Program-made: the position numbers and the translations under genes | Shown here: positions 1-9,565 of the stretch, piece after piece | Numbering within the stretch: the first letter of the stretch is position 1 | Layout of the letters: each line of letters opens with the position of its first letter | DNA from: an uncultured Lachnospiraceae bacterium | GTDB taxonomy: Bacteria > Bacillota > Clostridia > Lachnospirales > Lachnospiraceae | Direction: 5' to 3' | Assembly: GCA_910579505.1 (NCBI GenBank) | Contig: CAJTTZ010000009.1 | Location: 1 to 64,000 of the forward strand | Length of the DNA: 64,000 bases | The notes under the pieces: generated by a model | What the model saw: only the letters and a program-made list of their open reading frames with translations | What the model was told of the DNA's origin: nothing | Database searches by the model: none

Positions 1-329
1 AACGTGTAAACAAGCTGTTTCCTGTGTCTGAAGAATGGTCGATAAGTTGATTCATAGATGTGTTTTCCTTTCATAGAAAAAATGACGGAGCATCGCCCCG
101 AAGAGTTGAGGAACCGACAGATAAAAAATCCGATTCCGGGTAAAAGAAATATGCAAATAGATCATATGTTAAAACAGATATACCACAGCGGAATACAAAT
201 TGCAAAGACTTTTGTAGGAATAGGTTGTAGAAAAATAATAAACGGAATATCAAACATCTGCTGTTAAGACCAAGATATGGAGTAGAAAAGCAGAATATCA
301 GAAAAGTCAAACAAGATATAGTTTGTCTA
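1..329. other. intergenic stretch, no supported gene
   Basis: Open frames exist here on both strands, but none has a good ribosome binding site or a recognisable protein pattern. It is AT-rich sequence downstream of the antiporter operon terminator. I see nothing else in it. Confidence 0.5.
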
Positions 330-372
330 TATTTCACAAAACAGGGGGAAGAAAATCGGTATCTACCCCCTG
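330..372 (-). terminator. intrinsic terminator of the mrp-type operon
   Basis: CAGGGGG (342-348) pairs with CCCCCTG (366-372). On the minus strand the stem is followed by TTTTGTG. It lies about 50 bp past the last antiporter gene, so the ten-gene operon most likely ends here with no catalytic (hydrogenase or oxidoreductase) subunits after it. Confidence 0.65.
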
Positions 373-421
373 CTTGCACATCATGAGAACATGTATTTTA
401 CTTCCGCCTGTGGTTTTACCC

Positions 422-2572
422 TCAAAACCCAAACACATCCTTGATAAACAGATATGCCACCGTCAAAATCAGTCCGACGCAGAAGAGCAGCAGCCCGAAG
501 GACATGCTTCTGGTGATCATCATGGTATTTTCGCTCCACTCCTCATGCATTAGTGCCAGTTTATGCTCATAATCCTGCTTTTTCGGGTTTTTGCGGCGCA
601 AAACCAAATTGCCGAGGCCTTCGAAGAAGGAGGCGGCGCAGGCGGCAAGATGCGTAAACACATTGCCTTCAGGACGTTCGTGGGGCAGTTTTTCATCGCG
701 GTAGACAGTTTTTCTGAGCACAACGACAATCGTATCGACCAGACTGTCCAGAAAGCGGCAGAGCACACCGAAGGCAAAAGGAAGAATCTTTAACAGCACA
801 GGGCGGTAGATCAGGTTTTCCAGATCCAGCCACACTGGCATACGGTTAATATAATATTTTTCTCCGCAGCCAGATTCCTTCTTCATCAGCAGAAAACGCA
901 CAATAAGGCAGTAAATCAATGCGCCAAAGGCGAGAGAAATCAGCGAACCCTTTATATTACCCAAAGAGAAGTAGGAAACTTTTTCCATAACTTCTGTGTG
1001 CAGGAAGTTTTGACCCATATCGGCAATGCCGTCCATGACTATTCCCGGAAGGGAACCCATAAACGGCAGCAGGACAGCGCTTACGGAAAGGGCAAGGGCG
1101 CTTGCACGGTTCATATATTTACCCTGCAGTGCGTCGTATTTTTTCTGTATTGCTTCGTCGGCATTTTTTTCAATGAAGAGACAGACATAAAGTTTAGTCA
1201 TATAAGCGATGGTCAGGCCGCCGCTTAAAAGGAAAATCCATTCGACGGCGTGCATGAGCGAGGTGCTGAAAAACGCCGGTATCACGTTCGCGTTGATCAG
1301 AACCGTGTACTCTACAATGCTTTCATGGAGCAGGGTCTTGCTGATGTAGCCGTTAAAGAGCGGTATGCCGCCGATCCCCAGTGCACCCATAAGAAAGATA
1401 ACGTTTAAGAGAGGCTTTTTCCGCCCAAAACCGCGGATTTCATTCAGATCCAGTTTATGCACATTCATAAACACAACGCCAGCAGCCATAAAAAGCACCA
1501 GCTTGATCAGGGAGTGGTTTACCATGTGCAGAAGGCTGCCGCGCAGCGCGGCTGCGTTTTCCTTTCCTAACAGCCCCGCCATGCCTACGCCCACGAGAAT
1601 AAAGCCGATCTGGGAGACCGAAGAACATGCGAGCGTCCGTTTCAGGTCAACGGAGAAAAGTGCCAGCAGTGCACCGATCACCATGGTAAAGACGCCTAAA
1701 ATGAGAATCATACCGCCCCAAGCCGCATTTTGAAAGAAGATATAGGCGGTCAGAATGAGTATGCCGTACATGCCCGTTTTGGTCAAAATGCCGGAAAGGA
1801 GAGCCGAGGCGGGAGCGGGAGCCACCGGGTGCGCCTTCGGCAGCCAGATGTGCAGCGGGAAGGCGCCGGCTTTGGCGCCGAAGCCGAACAGCAGGCAGAG
1901 CCCCGCTGCCCAGATTCTCCTTTCTGCAAATCTGCTGTAAGTCGTGAGTACATAGTTATCATAGCAGCCGCTCAGTTCTGCAAAGTTTAGTGTTCCTGTC
2001 AGATCAAATAAAAGGAAAATGCCCATCAGCATCACCAGTCCGCCCATGACCGCCACTGCCAGATAGGTCGCGCCGGCACGCAGGGATTCGGGCTTCTCGT
2101 CGTGCACCACCCATACATAAGAGGTGAACGACATCATTTCAAAGAAAACAAAGGTGGTAAAAAAGTCTGCAGAGAAAAATACGCCCTCGGTCGCGCCAAG
2201 CGTCAGCAGCAGAAACAGATAGTAACGGTTCCTGTTTCTGTAGTGGCCGAAGTATTCGCTGGAAAAGAGCGTGGTCATAAACCACATGAAGGCGGCAATG
2301 GTTCCATACAGCGCGCGAAAACCGTCTAAAGTAAAATGCAGGCCAAAACCGCAGACATAGGGGATTTCTATGACCGGTCGGGAGCTGCCCGCCGCGCCTG
2401 TCAGCGTCTGCACCGCCAAAATGGCGCAAAGAATAAAGGTAAGACCTGTTATGATATCCGCAAAGATGCTTCGAGTATCCTTACTCTTCCGCCCGATGCC
2501 GTAGCTTACAAAAGCCGCAAGTATGGGAAAGAAAACAACAGCTTCTACAATGATATTCGTAGTGGTGTACAT
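422..2572 (-). CDS. NuoL/MrpA-like proton-conducting antiporter subunit
   Basis: 716-residue polytopic membrane protein, the last and largest gene of the antiporter operon. The Proton_antipo_M core is visible: a lysine-bearing stretch KAGAFPLHIWLPKAHPVAPA with conserved HPVAPAPASALLSG, and a later LLHMVNHSLIKLVLFMAAG helix. The C-terminal part carries extra helices, as in NuoL/HyfB. The start is the ATG at 2572, because GGAGGT sits 4 nt upstream; the longer frame from 2617 has no such site. The family moves H+ (or exchanges H+ for Na+) across the membrane. Which ion is used cannot be read from the sequence. MrpA's usual C-terminal MrpB-like tail is absent and is encoded separately upstream. 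Confidence 0.85.
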   Translation of the reverse strand: MYTTTNIIVEAVVFFPILAAFVSYGIGRKSKDTRSIFADIITGLTFILCAILAVQTLTGAAGSSRPVIEIPYVCGFGLHFTLDGFRALYGTIAAFMWFMTTLFSSEYFGHYRNRNRYYLFLLLTLGATEGVFFSADFFTTFVFFEMMSFTSYVWVVHDEKPESLRAGATYLAVAVMGGLVMLMGIFLLFDLTGTLNFAELSGCYDNYVLTTYSRFAERRIWAAGLCLLFGFGAKAGAFPLHIWLPKAHPVAPAPASALLSGILTKTGMYGILILTAYIFFQNAAWGGMILILGVFTMVIGALLALFSVDLKRTLACSSVSQIGFILVGVGMAGLLGKENAAALRGSLLHMVNHSLIKLVLFMAAGVVFMNVHKLDLNEIRGFGRKKPLLNVIFLMGALGIGGIPLFNGYISKTLLHESIVEYTVLINANVIPAFFSTSLMHAVEWIFLLSGGLTIAYMTKLYVCLFIEKNADEAIQKKYDALQGKYMNRASALALSVSAVLLPFMGSLPGIVMDGIADMGQNFLHTEVMEKVSYFSLGNIKGSLISLAFGALIYCLIVRFLLMKKESGCGEKYYINRMPVWLDLENLIYRPVLLKILPFAFGVLCRFLDSLVDTIVVVLRKTVYRDEKLPHERPEGNVFTHLAACAASFFEGLGNLVLRRKNPKKQDYEHKLALMHEEWSENTMMITRSMSFGLLLFCVGLILTVAYLFIKDVFGF

Positions 2573-2706
2573 AATGACCTCCAAAAAAATGTGGGAGTGC
2601 AGACACTTTCCTGTCACGGCCCGACCATGAAAAACAAAGCATCTTCGAGGCGGGCTGACATCTGGTTAACATTATCGTTTTGTAGCGGCGGCGCATATCG
2701 GACGAC

Positions 2707-4173
2707 TTACACGGCGCCTGTCGCGACGCTCATAAAAAAGTCCACAACTGGCTGGGAATAAACGCCGAACAGTATGATAAATACGGTGAACACAAACAGC
2801 GGCAGCAGCATCTTCCAGTTGGGATCATGGATATCGGAAACTGTGCCGTAGTCAAAATCCTTTCCGGGAAAGAACGCCCGCACCACAATCGTCAGCATAT
2901 AAATTGCTGTCAAAAGCGCCGACACCAGCAGACAGGCAATACCGCCCCATGCGAGAGGATTGCCGCTTTCCACTGCCGCTCCTGCCAAATTCCATTTGCT
3001 GACAAAACCGGCAAGCCCCGGAACGCCCATGAGCGCCAGTGCAGAGATTGTGAAAATGCCGAATACACGGGGCATTTTATATCCCAGTCCGTTTAGTTCA
3101 TGCACATAATGGCGGTCGGTCTGGTGCATGATTGCGCCTGCGCAGAAGAAAGAACTGATTTTCATAACCGCGTGGAATACGAGGTGGGTCAGCGCGCCCA
3201 CAAGGCCCAGGGGCGTCATAATGACTGCGCCGAAAAGGATGTAGGACAGGTTGCTGATGGTGGAGTATGCCAGCCGCCTTTTAAGGTGCGTCTCTTTCAC
3301 AGCACGGCTGCAGCCGTATACGATGGTAAACATGACAACAGACATAACCGCGTACTGCGCCCATGTGCCCTTTAGGAAATCTGTGCCGAAACTGTAATAA
3401 GTCAGCCTTATGATGGCGAATGCGCCGGATTTTACAACGGCGACCGCATGGAGCAGGGCGGTGACGGGTGTGGGAGCCACACCTGCCTGCGGCAGCCATG
3501 AGTTGAAGGGACAGACCGCCGCTTTTACACCAAATCCCATAAACGCCATCACATAGATCAATAATAAAATATTTGTTTTTCCGATGGTCTTTGCCGGGTC
3601 GAGCACACCGCCCAAAATAAAATCCGTTGTGCTGCCGTAGACAATGACCATAATCAGACCGAGGAATGCAAAAGCCGCGCCGCCCAGCGAATAGTAAAGG
3701 TATTTTCGGCTCGCCAGAATCGCTTCGCGGGTCAGCGTGTGCATGACCAGAGGTACCGTGACTAACGTCAGCAGTTCATAAAAGAAATACATGGTAAGCA
3801 AATTGGCGGCGAGGGCAATGCCCAGTGTTACGCCGTAAGTCAGCGTATAGAAGAGGAAAAATACATTTTCATGCGCTTCCTTCGTCATGTATTCAAAGGC
3901 GTAGAGTGTGGCAAAGGGCCAGAGGGCGGACACAAGCCCGGCAAACACCATACTCATGCCATCCACACGAAAACTGATATTCAGATTACCCGTAAAATGC
4001 GCCAGGAGAAAGGTGCTGTCCGAGTGGTGCAGGAGCAGATACCAGACAAGGATGCTGTTTAACACCACCGCCGTCTCCAAAAATACTTCTTTCTGCCATC
4101 TTTTCTGAAATGGGATGACGGGAACCAAAATCCCCGTTATCAAAGGAATCAGGATCACGGAAATTATCATCAT
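2707..4173 (-). CDS. MrpD/NuoM-like antiporter subunit (third copy)
   Basis: 488-residue membrane protein with about 14 hydrophobic segments and the Proton_antipo_M pattern (FGVKAAVCPFNSWLPQAGVA, TALLHAVAVVKSGAFAIIR). GGAGGTGAT precedes the ATG at 4173. The gene starts 1 nt after the stop of the preceding antiporter gene, so translation is probably coupled. It differs from its neighbours in having a QAGVAPTPVTALLHA motif in place of AHPVAPAPASALLS, so it is a diverged paralogue and not a recent duplicate. It would form one of the ion channels of a multi-subunit antiporter. Confidence 0.85.
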   Translation of the reverse strand: MMIISVILIPLITGILVPVIPFQKRWQKEVFLETAVVLNSILVWYLLLHHSDSTFLLAHFTGNLNISFRVDGMSMVFAGLVSALWPFATLYAFEYMTKEAHENVFFLFYTLTYGVTLGIALAANLLTMYFFYELLTLVTVPLVMHTLTREAILASRKYLYYSLGGAAFAFLGLIMVIVYGSTTDFILGGVLDPAKTIGKTNILLLIYVMAFMGFGVKAAVCPFNSWLPQAGVAPTPVTALLHAVAVVKSGAFAIIRLTYYSFGTDFLKGTWAQYAVMSVVMFTIVYGCSRAVKETHLKRRLAYSTISNLSYILFGAVIMTPLGLVGALTHLVFHAVMKISSFFCAGAIMHQTDRHYVHELNGLGYKMPRVFGIFTISALALMGVPGLAGFVSKWNLAGAAVESGNPLAWGGIACLLVSALLTAIYMLTIVVRAFFPGKDFDYGTVSDIHDPNWKMLLPLFVFTVFIILFGVYSQPVVDFFMSVATGAV

Positions 4174-4174
4174 A

Positions 4175-5653
4175 TCACCTCCCTGTAACTGCGAAATAAG
4201 CTAAGAAAATGGCGAACGGAAAGATGCCTGCTAAAACGGATAAAGCTGTCAGCATCAAAATGGGCACTCTCATCAGTTTACACGGTTCTTTCTTTTGCAG
4301 CCTGTTGTAATCGTAATCCGCTCCAGGGAAAAAGCCGTGTATGGTCAGCGGCAGCAGATATCCTGCGGTAAGCAGCGCGCTTACCAGAAGAATCACCGGG
4401 CCAAGCACGCCAAAAACAGGAATGCCACTCTTTAAGGAGCCGAGAGCCAGAAACCATTTGCTGAGAAAGCCGCCTGTAGGCGGAATACCGATCAGTCCAA
4501 GGGAAGCGACCGTGAAACACCACATAGTGACGGGCATTTCCTTGCCGATACCGCGCATTTCCTCCACCCGTGTTTTTCCCGTTTTGTAAATAATGGCTCC
4601 GGCACACAAAAACAGTGCCGCTTTGATAAATCCGTGCGCCAATACATGCAGAAGAGCGCCTGTAAAAGATGTCTCGTTCATAACGGCGAGACCAAACAGA
4701 ATGTAGGAGAGCTGGCTTACCGTGGAGTAAGCAAGTCTCTTTTTCAGCACAGGTTCCCGATAGGCGAGGAGCGATCCCATAAATACTGTGATCAGCGTCA
4801 GACAAAGCCATGCGGTCTGCACCCACGTTCCCTTCAGGAAATCCGTGCCGAACATGCCGAGTACGCGGATAGTGGCGAGCACGCCCGCCTTTACAATGAC
4901 GGCGGAAAGAACCGCTGAAGCCGGCGCCGGTGCGACGGGATGGGCGGTGGGCAGCCATGCGTGCATGGGAAACATGCCCGCCTTGACGCCGAAACCGAGG
5001 AGCATAACAAAAGCCACAACCAAAAGGAAACCGCCATGTTCTGCTATGGCGGAGGCACGAAGCGCACCATCCATGGTAAAAGTCAGCGAGTCACAGTTCC
5101 GATAGAGGAAATAGATGCCGAACAACGCCGCATATGCGCCGCACAGGGAATAAAATAAGTATTTCAGTCCCGCCATAACTGCCTCTTTGGAACCGTTATG
5201 CAGGACGAGAGGCATGGAGGACAGGGTTAAAAGTTCAAAGAACAGATAAAAGGTAATCAGGTTGCCCGCAAAGCAGAGTGCGTTCAGTACGCCGAATACC
5301 AGCAGATAAAAACCGTAGTAACGGCTCTCGTGTTCTTCGTGTTTCATGTACGCAAAAGAGAAAAACCCCGCGCAGGGAATGACAATCACTGCGAGCAGTG
5401 AAAAAATCCTGCCAACACTGTCGACACGAAAATAAATAGGAAGGCTTGGCGTCAGATAGAATAAGGTAAAGCCGTTTTCGGCAAACAATGCAGCGATAAC
5501 AAATATGGCTGTGATGATAAGGGAACAGCCTGTCAGAGCTATAAGCGATTTCCTGTCAGTGGGGGTTTCCCCAGACAGGGGTGTCCGATGGCGTACCAGC
5601 AGAAACAGCCCTGCCAGAATCGGAAAAAGGATGGATGAAAGAATCAGATACAT
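4175..5653 (-). CDS. MrpD/NuoN-like antiporter subunit (second copy)
   Basis: 492-residue polytopic protein of the Proton_antipo_M family. The core motif GFGVKAGMFPMHAWLPTAHP and the following APASAVLSAVIVKAGVLATI are clear, as is LLHVLAHGFIKAALFLCAG with the conserved histidine/lysine helix. It lies between two other antiporter subunits on the same strand and ends 1 nt before the next start codon. A role as an ion-translocating channel subunit follows from the family; the ion is not determined. Confidence 0.86.
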   Translation of the reverse strand: MYLILSSILFPILAGLFLLVRHRTPLSGETPTDRKSLIALTGCSLIITAIFVIAALFAENGFTLFYLTPSLPIYFRVDSVGRIFSLLAVIVIPCAGFFSFAYMKHEEHESRYYGFYLLVFGVLNALCFAGNLITFYLFFELLTLSSMPLVLHNGSKEAVMAGLKYLFYSLCGAYAALFGIYFLYRNCDSLTFTMDGALRASAIAEHGGFLLVVAFVMLLGFGVKAGMFPMHAWLPTAHPVAPAPASAVLSAVIVKAGVLATIRVLGMFGTDFLKGTWVQTAWLCLTLITVFMGSLLAYREPVLKKRLAYSTVSQLSYILFGLAVMNETSFTGALLHVLAHGFIKAALFLCAGAIIYKTGKTRVEEMRGIGKEMPVTMWCFTVASLGLIGIPPTGGFLSKWFLALGSLKSGIPVFGVLGPVILLVSALLTAGYLLPLTIHGFFPGADYDYNRLQKKEPCKLMRVPILMLTALSVLAGIFPFAIFLAYFAVTGR

Positions 5654-5731
5654 ATTATCACCTCTTTGTAAAGCATGTAAAAAGCCGGATTGCCAGATAC
5701 CACATTACAAATAATAATCGACAGCCGGCGG

Positions 5732-7225
5732 TCAGGCGAACATGGCAAGTCCCTGACCGATCATATCTACAACCGGCTGGGAGCTGACGCCCAGAATGAC
5801 ATTTAACAGGATAAAACAGACAAGCACCACCGCATAGGCTTTCATGTCCCGGAAGGTAATCCCTTTATAGGGAGCGTCCGGGGCGTAAGCATAAATACGG
5901 ATCACGGTTTTCATAAAGTAGACTGCGTTTAATACCGTGCTTATTCCCAGTACAATCAGCGAAGCAAGCATCTTGCCCTCCACCTGTACGGCTGCCTGCG
6001 CAAAGAGCAGCTTGCTGATGAAGCCGGAAAAGAGAGGAATGCCTACCATGGACAGCGATCCAACCGTGAAGGCAGCTCCCGCCCATTTATTGCGGTATGC
6101 AGCTCCTGTCAGGTCGATAAACTTGCGGCTCCCGCCGGACACGTCCGTAAGGCCGATAGCGGCGATAAAGAGCAGAGATTTGGTAGCCGCATGGGATAAA
6201 ATATGGAAAATACTTGCCACCATGCCCGCCTGTGTGCCCATGCCAAAGCCCATGTAAATATAACCGATCTGTGCCACCGAGGAAAAGGCGATCATCCGCC
6301 GGATATCATTTTCCCTGATGGCGGAGAGGGAGCCAAAAATCATGCCCATCAGGCCGAAAACAAAGAGCACGTCAATAATTCTGGTGCTGTTAAAGATATC
6401 AAAACCGATGACACGGTAAATGATCTTTATCAGCAGGAAGATATACCCCTTGGACACCAGACTGGATAGAATCGCGGCGGAAGATACCGTAGAGTATCCG
6501 TAGGCGTCCGGCAGCCATGCGTGAAAAGGGAACAGCGCACTCTTGATACACAGACCGATACACATAAGCGCCACCGAGACAATCAGAGGAATCTGGTATT
6601 CGCCGCTTGCCATAATAAGCCCCACCGACTCCTTGATATTGCTCATCAACAGGTGCCCTGTCAGGTCGTACATGATACAGAGCCCGAAAAGCAGAAGACC
6701 TGAGCCGAGCAGGCTCATAATCATATAGCGGACGGCAGCTTCAATCGTCCGTCCAACCTGTCTTATCATAATCAAGCCGCAGGCGGAGATCGTGTTAATC
6801 TCCACAAACACATAGGCTGTAAACATATCGTTGGTGTAGACCAGCGCAAGCAGGGAGCTCAACAGGAGGTTCACCAGAATATAGTACAAATTATGTTTGC
6901 TCTCCACCACCTCACCGGGCAGTTTGTGTGCGCCGCCCGCCATGGACAGATACATGATGATGCAGAAGAAGAGCGCCATGCCGGCTTCCAGCACGCCGGC
7001 GCGGATCTCATTGCCCCAGGGCGCGGGAAAGTGTCCCATCCAGTAAATAAAGGATTCGCCTGTGGCGAGCAGATACAAAAGAAGAACAGCCGACATCAGT
7101 CCGACGGCGATTATGACTACGCGGTTTACCACTTTCGCTGCTTTTGCGGGCAGAACAGAACAGATTGTGCCGGAAAAAAGGCTCAAAAGGATGGAGAAAA
7201 AGGGAAAATTGCAGATAAAATTCAT
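5732..7225 (-). CDS. MrpD/NuoN-like antiporter subunit (first copy)
   Basis: 497-residue membrane protein directly after the MrpC-like gene, the usual place of mrpD. It has CIKSALFPFHAWLPDAYGYS followed by STVSSAAILSSLVSKGYIFLL, and IFHILSHAATKSLLFIAAIG, which match the ion-channel helices of the family. It starts 1 nt after the mrpC stop, so the two are tightly coupled. Of the four large paralogues here, this is the best positional candidate for the true MrpD. Confidence 0.87.
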   Translation of the reverse strand: MNFICNFPFFSILLSLFSGTICSVLPAKAAKVVNRVVIIAVGLMSAVLLLYLLATGESFIYWMGHFPAPWGNEIRAGVLEAGMALFFCIIMYLSMAGGAHKLPGEVVESKHNLYYILVNLLLSSLLALVYTNDMFTAYVFVEINTISACGLIMIRQVGRTIEAAVRYMIMSLLGSGLLLFGLCIMYDLTGHLLMSNIKESVGLIMASGEYQIPLIVSVALMCIGLCIKSALFPFHAWLPDAYGYSTVSSAAILSSLVSKGYIFLLIKIIYRVIGFDIFNSTRIIDVLFVFGLMGMIFGSLSAIRENDIRRMIAFSSVAQIGYIYMGFGMGTQAGMVASIFHILSHAATKSLLFIAAIGLTDVSGGSRKFIDLTGAAYRNKWAGAAFTVGSLSMVGIPLFSGFISKLLFAQAAVQVEGKMLASLIVLGISTVLNAVYFMKTVIRIYAYAPDAPYKGITFRDMKAYAVVLVCFILLNVILGVSSQPVVDMIGQGLAMFA

Positions 7226-7226
7226 A

Positions 7227-7601
7227 TTATTTTCCCTCCTTCTTCAACTGCGTGGAAATTTCGTCCAGATCCAGCGTATGGTATCTCGTGTAAAGCCGGA
7301 TCGTCAGCGACAGCATAAGCGCGGTCACGGAGACGGAGACCACGATACCTGTCAGCACAAGTCCGCTGGGTATCGGATTGATGTAGGCTTCCGTACTGGT
7401 GACGCCGTTCACCACAATGGGCGCAACCCGTCCGGCGATATAGCCTTTTTCCGCCAGAAAGAGGTAAATCGCGCTGTCCATGATATTCAAACCGATAATT
7501 TTCTTAATCAGGTTGGTCTGCAGAAGCAGATTGGTAAAGCCTATGCAGAAGAGAATTGCTGAGACGGCTTCTCCGTAGTTTGTAAATAAATTCGGACCCA
7601 T
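7227..7601 (-). CDS. mrpC: MrpC/NuoK-like antiporter subunit
   Basis: 124-residue protein with three membrane helices. The pattern FTNLLLQTNLIKKIIGLNIMDSAIYLFL is the MnhC/NuoK signature region. I start it at 7601 (MGPNLFTNYGE), with GGGGG about 8 nt upstream and 1 nt after the preceding stop (TAGGATG). The longer frame would overlap the upstream gene by about 60 nt. It is a small structural subunit of Mrp antiporters that packs against MrpD. Confidence 0.85.
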   Translation of the reverse strand: MGPNLFTNYGEAVSAILFCIGFTNLLLQTNLIKKIIGLNIMDSAIYLFLAEKGYIAGRVAPIVVNGVTSTEAYINPIPSGLVLTGIVVSVSVTALMLSLTIRLYTRYHTLDLDEISTQLKKEGK

Positions 7602-7602
7602 C

Positions 7603-8562
7603 CTAAAATCCCCCTTTTCGGAACATGGCGTAAAAAGCGTAAATCGTGCAGGCAACCACAAGCCCTACCGCGATATTTAAAGGCAGGATCAGGCCGCTTG
7701 ACAGGATTGCGCCGGGCGTCCCTTTCGGTATCACGCTGTGGAGCTGATTCGCGCCTGTGTAGAAGGAATAGCTTTTTGCCAGACAATAAAAAGAGAGGGA
7801 GAAAAAGCATATCCATTTATAAGTCTTTTCCGTAAAAAATTGTTCTGTTTTTTTGAAGCCGAAAGCATTCAGGTAGAGTACCAGTCCCGCGCCGATGACC
7901 GCACCGCCGGAAAAACCGCCGCCAGGTCCGAGGTGTCCGTTTAAGATAATATAAATGCCGAAAATAATGATAACCGGCACAAGGAATGTCGCCACTAGCT
8001 GTAAAATCGCGTCATTTTTCGGCTCAAAACGGCGGTCGTTTACATCCGCTTCGTCTTTTTCGGTCTTGTTCAGACGAAGCAGGATCAGAACGGTGATGGT
8101 TGCCACAAACAGCACGTGGGATTCGCCCAGCGTGTCAAACGCCCTGTAGTCAAGAATCATGCCGGCAACGATATTGACTGCGCCCGTTTCCTCCAGACCT
8201 TTTTCAATGTAACGTTCAGAGACCTCGTTGTTGACTGGTCTGGCTACTGACCCAATGGCAGGAAGATGCGAAACTGTTACCAGAAGCAGCGCGATCAGAA
8301 ACAGGCAGAAGAGAATGCTTGTTGCCTGATACAGCCGGTGAAAAAGGTGCAGCCATTTATTGTGCTCGGTATCATAGACCTTGTCCATGATCGCGTCGTG
8401 TTCTTTCTCCCGGCGCAGAGCCGCCTCCGGGTCCGGCTGGTATTCTTTCTGGGGATGCATCTCCACTTTTCCGCTATAAGGATCTTTTTCGCCGGAAAGC
8501 CAGCGGAAGAAACGGAAGGCAAAGGTTTTTTGATATTCTTCTGTGCTCTTTTTCTTACTCAT
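7603..8562 (-). CDS. MbhE/MrpB-type fused antiporter subunit
   Basis: 319-residue protein. The N-terminal 60 residues are hydrophilic and charged. Two central helices around VNIVAGMILDYRAFDTLGES match MbhE / the MrpA C-terminal end. The C-terminal half is an MnhB domain with the hallmark HLGPGGGFSGGAVIGAG. So two subunits that are separate in Mbh complexes are joined here. The start at 8562 is supported by GAGGAGAAGG and by an 8-nt overlap with the upstream gene (ATGAGTAA). It would be an integral part of the cation antiporter module. Confidence 0.85.
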   Translation of the reverse strand: MSKKKSTEEYQKTFAFRFFRWLSGEKDPYSGKVEMHPQKEYQPDPEAALRREKEHDAIMDKVYDTEHNKWLHLFHRLYQATSILFCLFLIALLLVTVSHLPAIGSVARPVNNEVSERYIEKGLEETGAVNIVAGMILDYRAFDTLGESHVLFVATITVLILLRLNKTEKDEADVNDRRFEPKNDAILQLVATFLVPVIIIFGIYIILNGHLGPGGGFSGGAVIGAGLVLYLNAFGFKKTEQFFTEKTYKWICFFSLSFYCLAKSYSFYTGANQLHSVIPKGTPGAILSSGLILPLNIAVGLVVACTIYAFYAMFRKGGF

Positions 8563-8830
8563 TTTCCTTCTCCTCCTCTGCGTCGGGCTCCGACGCGTCG
8601 ATTGCATGGATTTTTTTGAGAGTCACAAAGAAAAGAACGCTGGTGATTCCCGCGCCGACGGCAGCCTCCGTAATGGCAAGGTCAGGAGATTCCAGACAGA
8701 TCCAGAGCATGGACATAACCAGGCTGAAAGACATATAAATCAGGATCGCATTTAAAAGGTTTTTGGAAAAGCTGACGGAGACTGCGCAGATGATTAACAG
8801 TCCCATCAAAATGACCTGAAAAGCTGTCAT
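8555..8830 (-). CDS. MbhD / DUF4040-type antiporter subunit
   Basis: 91-residue, three-helix protein. SKNLLNAILIYMSFSLVMSM and SPDLAITEAAVGAGITSVLF are typical of the MbhD/DUF4040 family, equivalent to a piece of the MrpA C-terminus. It overlaps the genes on both sides by a few bases, so it is translated as part of the same unit. The C-terminus is a short acidic tail. Confidence 0.8.
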   Translation of the reverse strand: MTAFQVILMGLLIICAVSVSFSKNLLNAILIYMSFSLVMSMLWICLESPDLAITEAAVGAGITSVLFFVTLKKIHAIDASEPDAEEEKENE

Positions 8831-9228
8831 AACGCTGACGCCTCCTTTTTTTCTGTATCGTTGTTGGCGGCGGTGGCAAGTTCCTGCTCAAGAATTTCCA
8901 CATCCTCATATATTTCACAGTGCGCCGCAAGGTTGTCGTTAGTGGCGGCCTCCAGTCTCGAAAGCACATGGGAGGAGACGGGCGAGGCGAACCACAAAAA
9001 GACAATAATTAAAAACATTTTCAAAGTCGTAAAATTTAACCCAGAAAAGACCATCAGCCCAAGCAGGCACGCGCTGATGCCGAGGGTATCGCCCATGGCG
9101 GCGGCGTGCATTCTGTTCAGCACATATTTAAAATGAAAAACTCCGAACAGTTCCGTGAAGAAAATGACCATTCCGATTAAGATAAACAGGCATCCGATGA
9201 TAAGCCTGATCCATTCAGCCGCGTTCAT
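8827..9228 (-). CDS. mrpG: MrpG-like antiporter subunit
   Basis: About 133 residues with three membrane helices. FHFKYVLNRMHAAAMGDTLG is the diagnostic PhaG/MnhG region (RMHA..K/MGDTLG). The ATG at 9228 has GGGGG 8 nt upstream; an ATG at 9234 is also possible. The gene overlaps the end of mrpF by about 14 nt. The charged C-terminal tail (ELATAANNDTEKKEAS) is cytosolic by inference. Confidence 0.85.
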   Translation of the reverse strand: MNAAEWIRLIIGCLFILIGMVIFFTELFGVFHFKYVLNRMHAAAMGDTLGISACLLGLMVFSGLNFTTLKMFLIIVFLWFASPVSSHVLSRLEAATNDNLAAHCEIYEDVEILEQELATAANNDTEKKEASAL

Positions 9229-9547
9229 CCACATTTCCCCCTTCCGCATTTTCCTGACTGTGGTGCTGCTCCTCGTAAATACCGATGTAGACCTTGGAGA
9301 TGACTACCACGGAAAGAAAACTGATCATGGCATAAATCAGACAGATATCCACCAGATAGCCTTCCCGCAAAAGAAGCGCCAGAACCGAAATCATAACCAT
9401 AACCATGGTACCCATCATGTTAACGGCCATCAGGCGGTCGGCAACACGGGGTCCCTTCACGGCGCGGATCAGACATACCAGCAGCATAAAGGAAAGCACA
9501 ATCAGCAAAAATATAAAAAGTGGGTGGTAGATCAGTTCTTTATTCAT
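9215..9547 (-). CDS. mrpF: MrpF-like antiporter subunit
   Basis: 110-residue protein with three helices. The stretch VKGPRVADRLMAVNMMGT is the MnhF/PhaF signature (GP...DR..A.N..G). It sits between mrpE and mrpG, in the standard E-F-G order. The C-terminus is hydrophilic and overlaps the start of mrpG. Confidence 0.87.
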   Translation of the reverse strand: MNKELIYHPLFIFLLIVLSFMLLVCLIRAVKGPRVADRLMAVNMMGTMVMVMISVLALLLREGYLVDICLIYAMISFLSVVVISKVYIGIYEEQHHSQENAEGGNVDERG

Positions 9548-9565
9548 AATTTCCTCCAGTTCAGA

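Noticed and set aside
71..379. 102-residue frame on minus downstream of the antiporter operon
   Set aside because: No ribosome site, no family pattern, and it overlaps the operon terminator.
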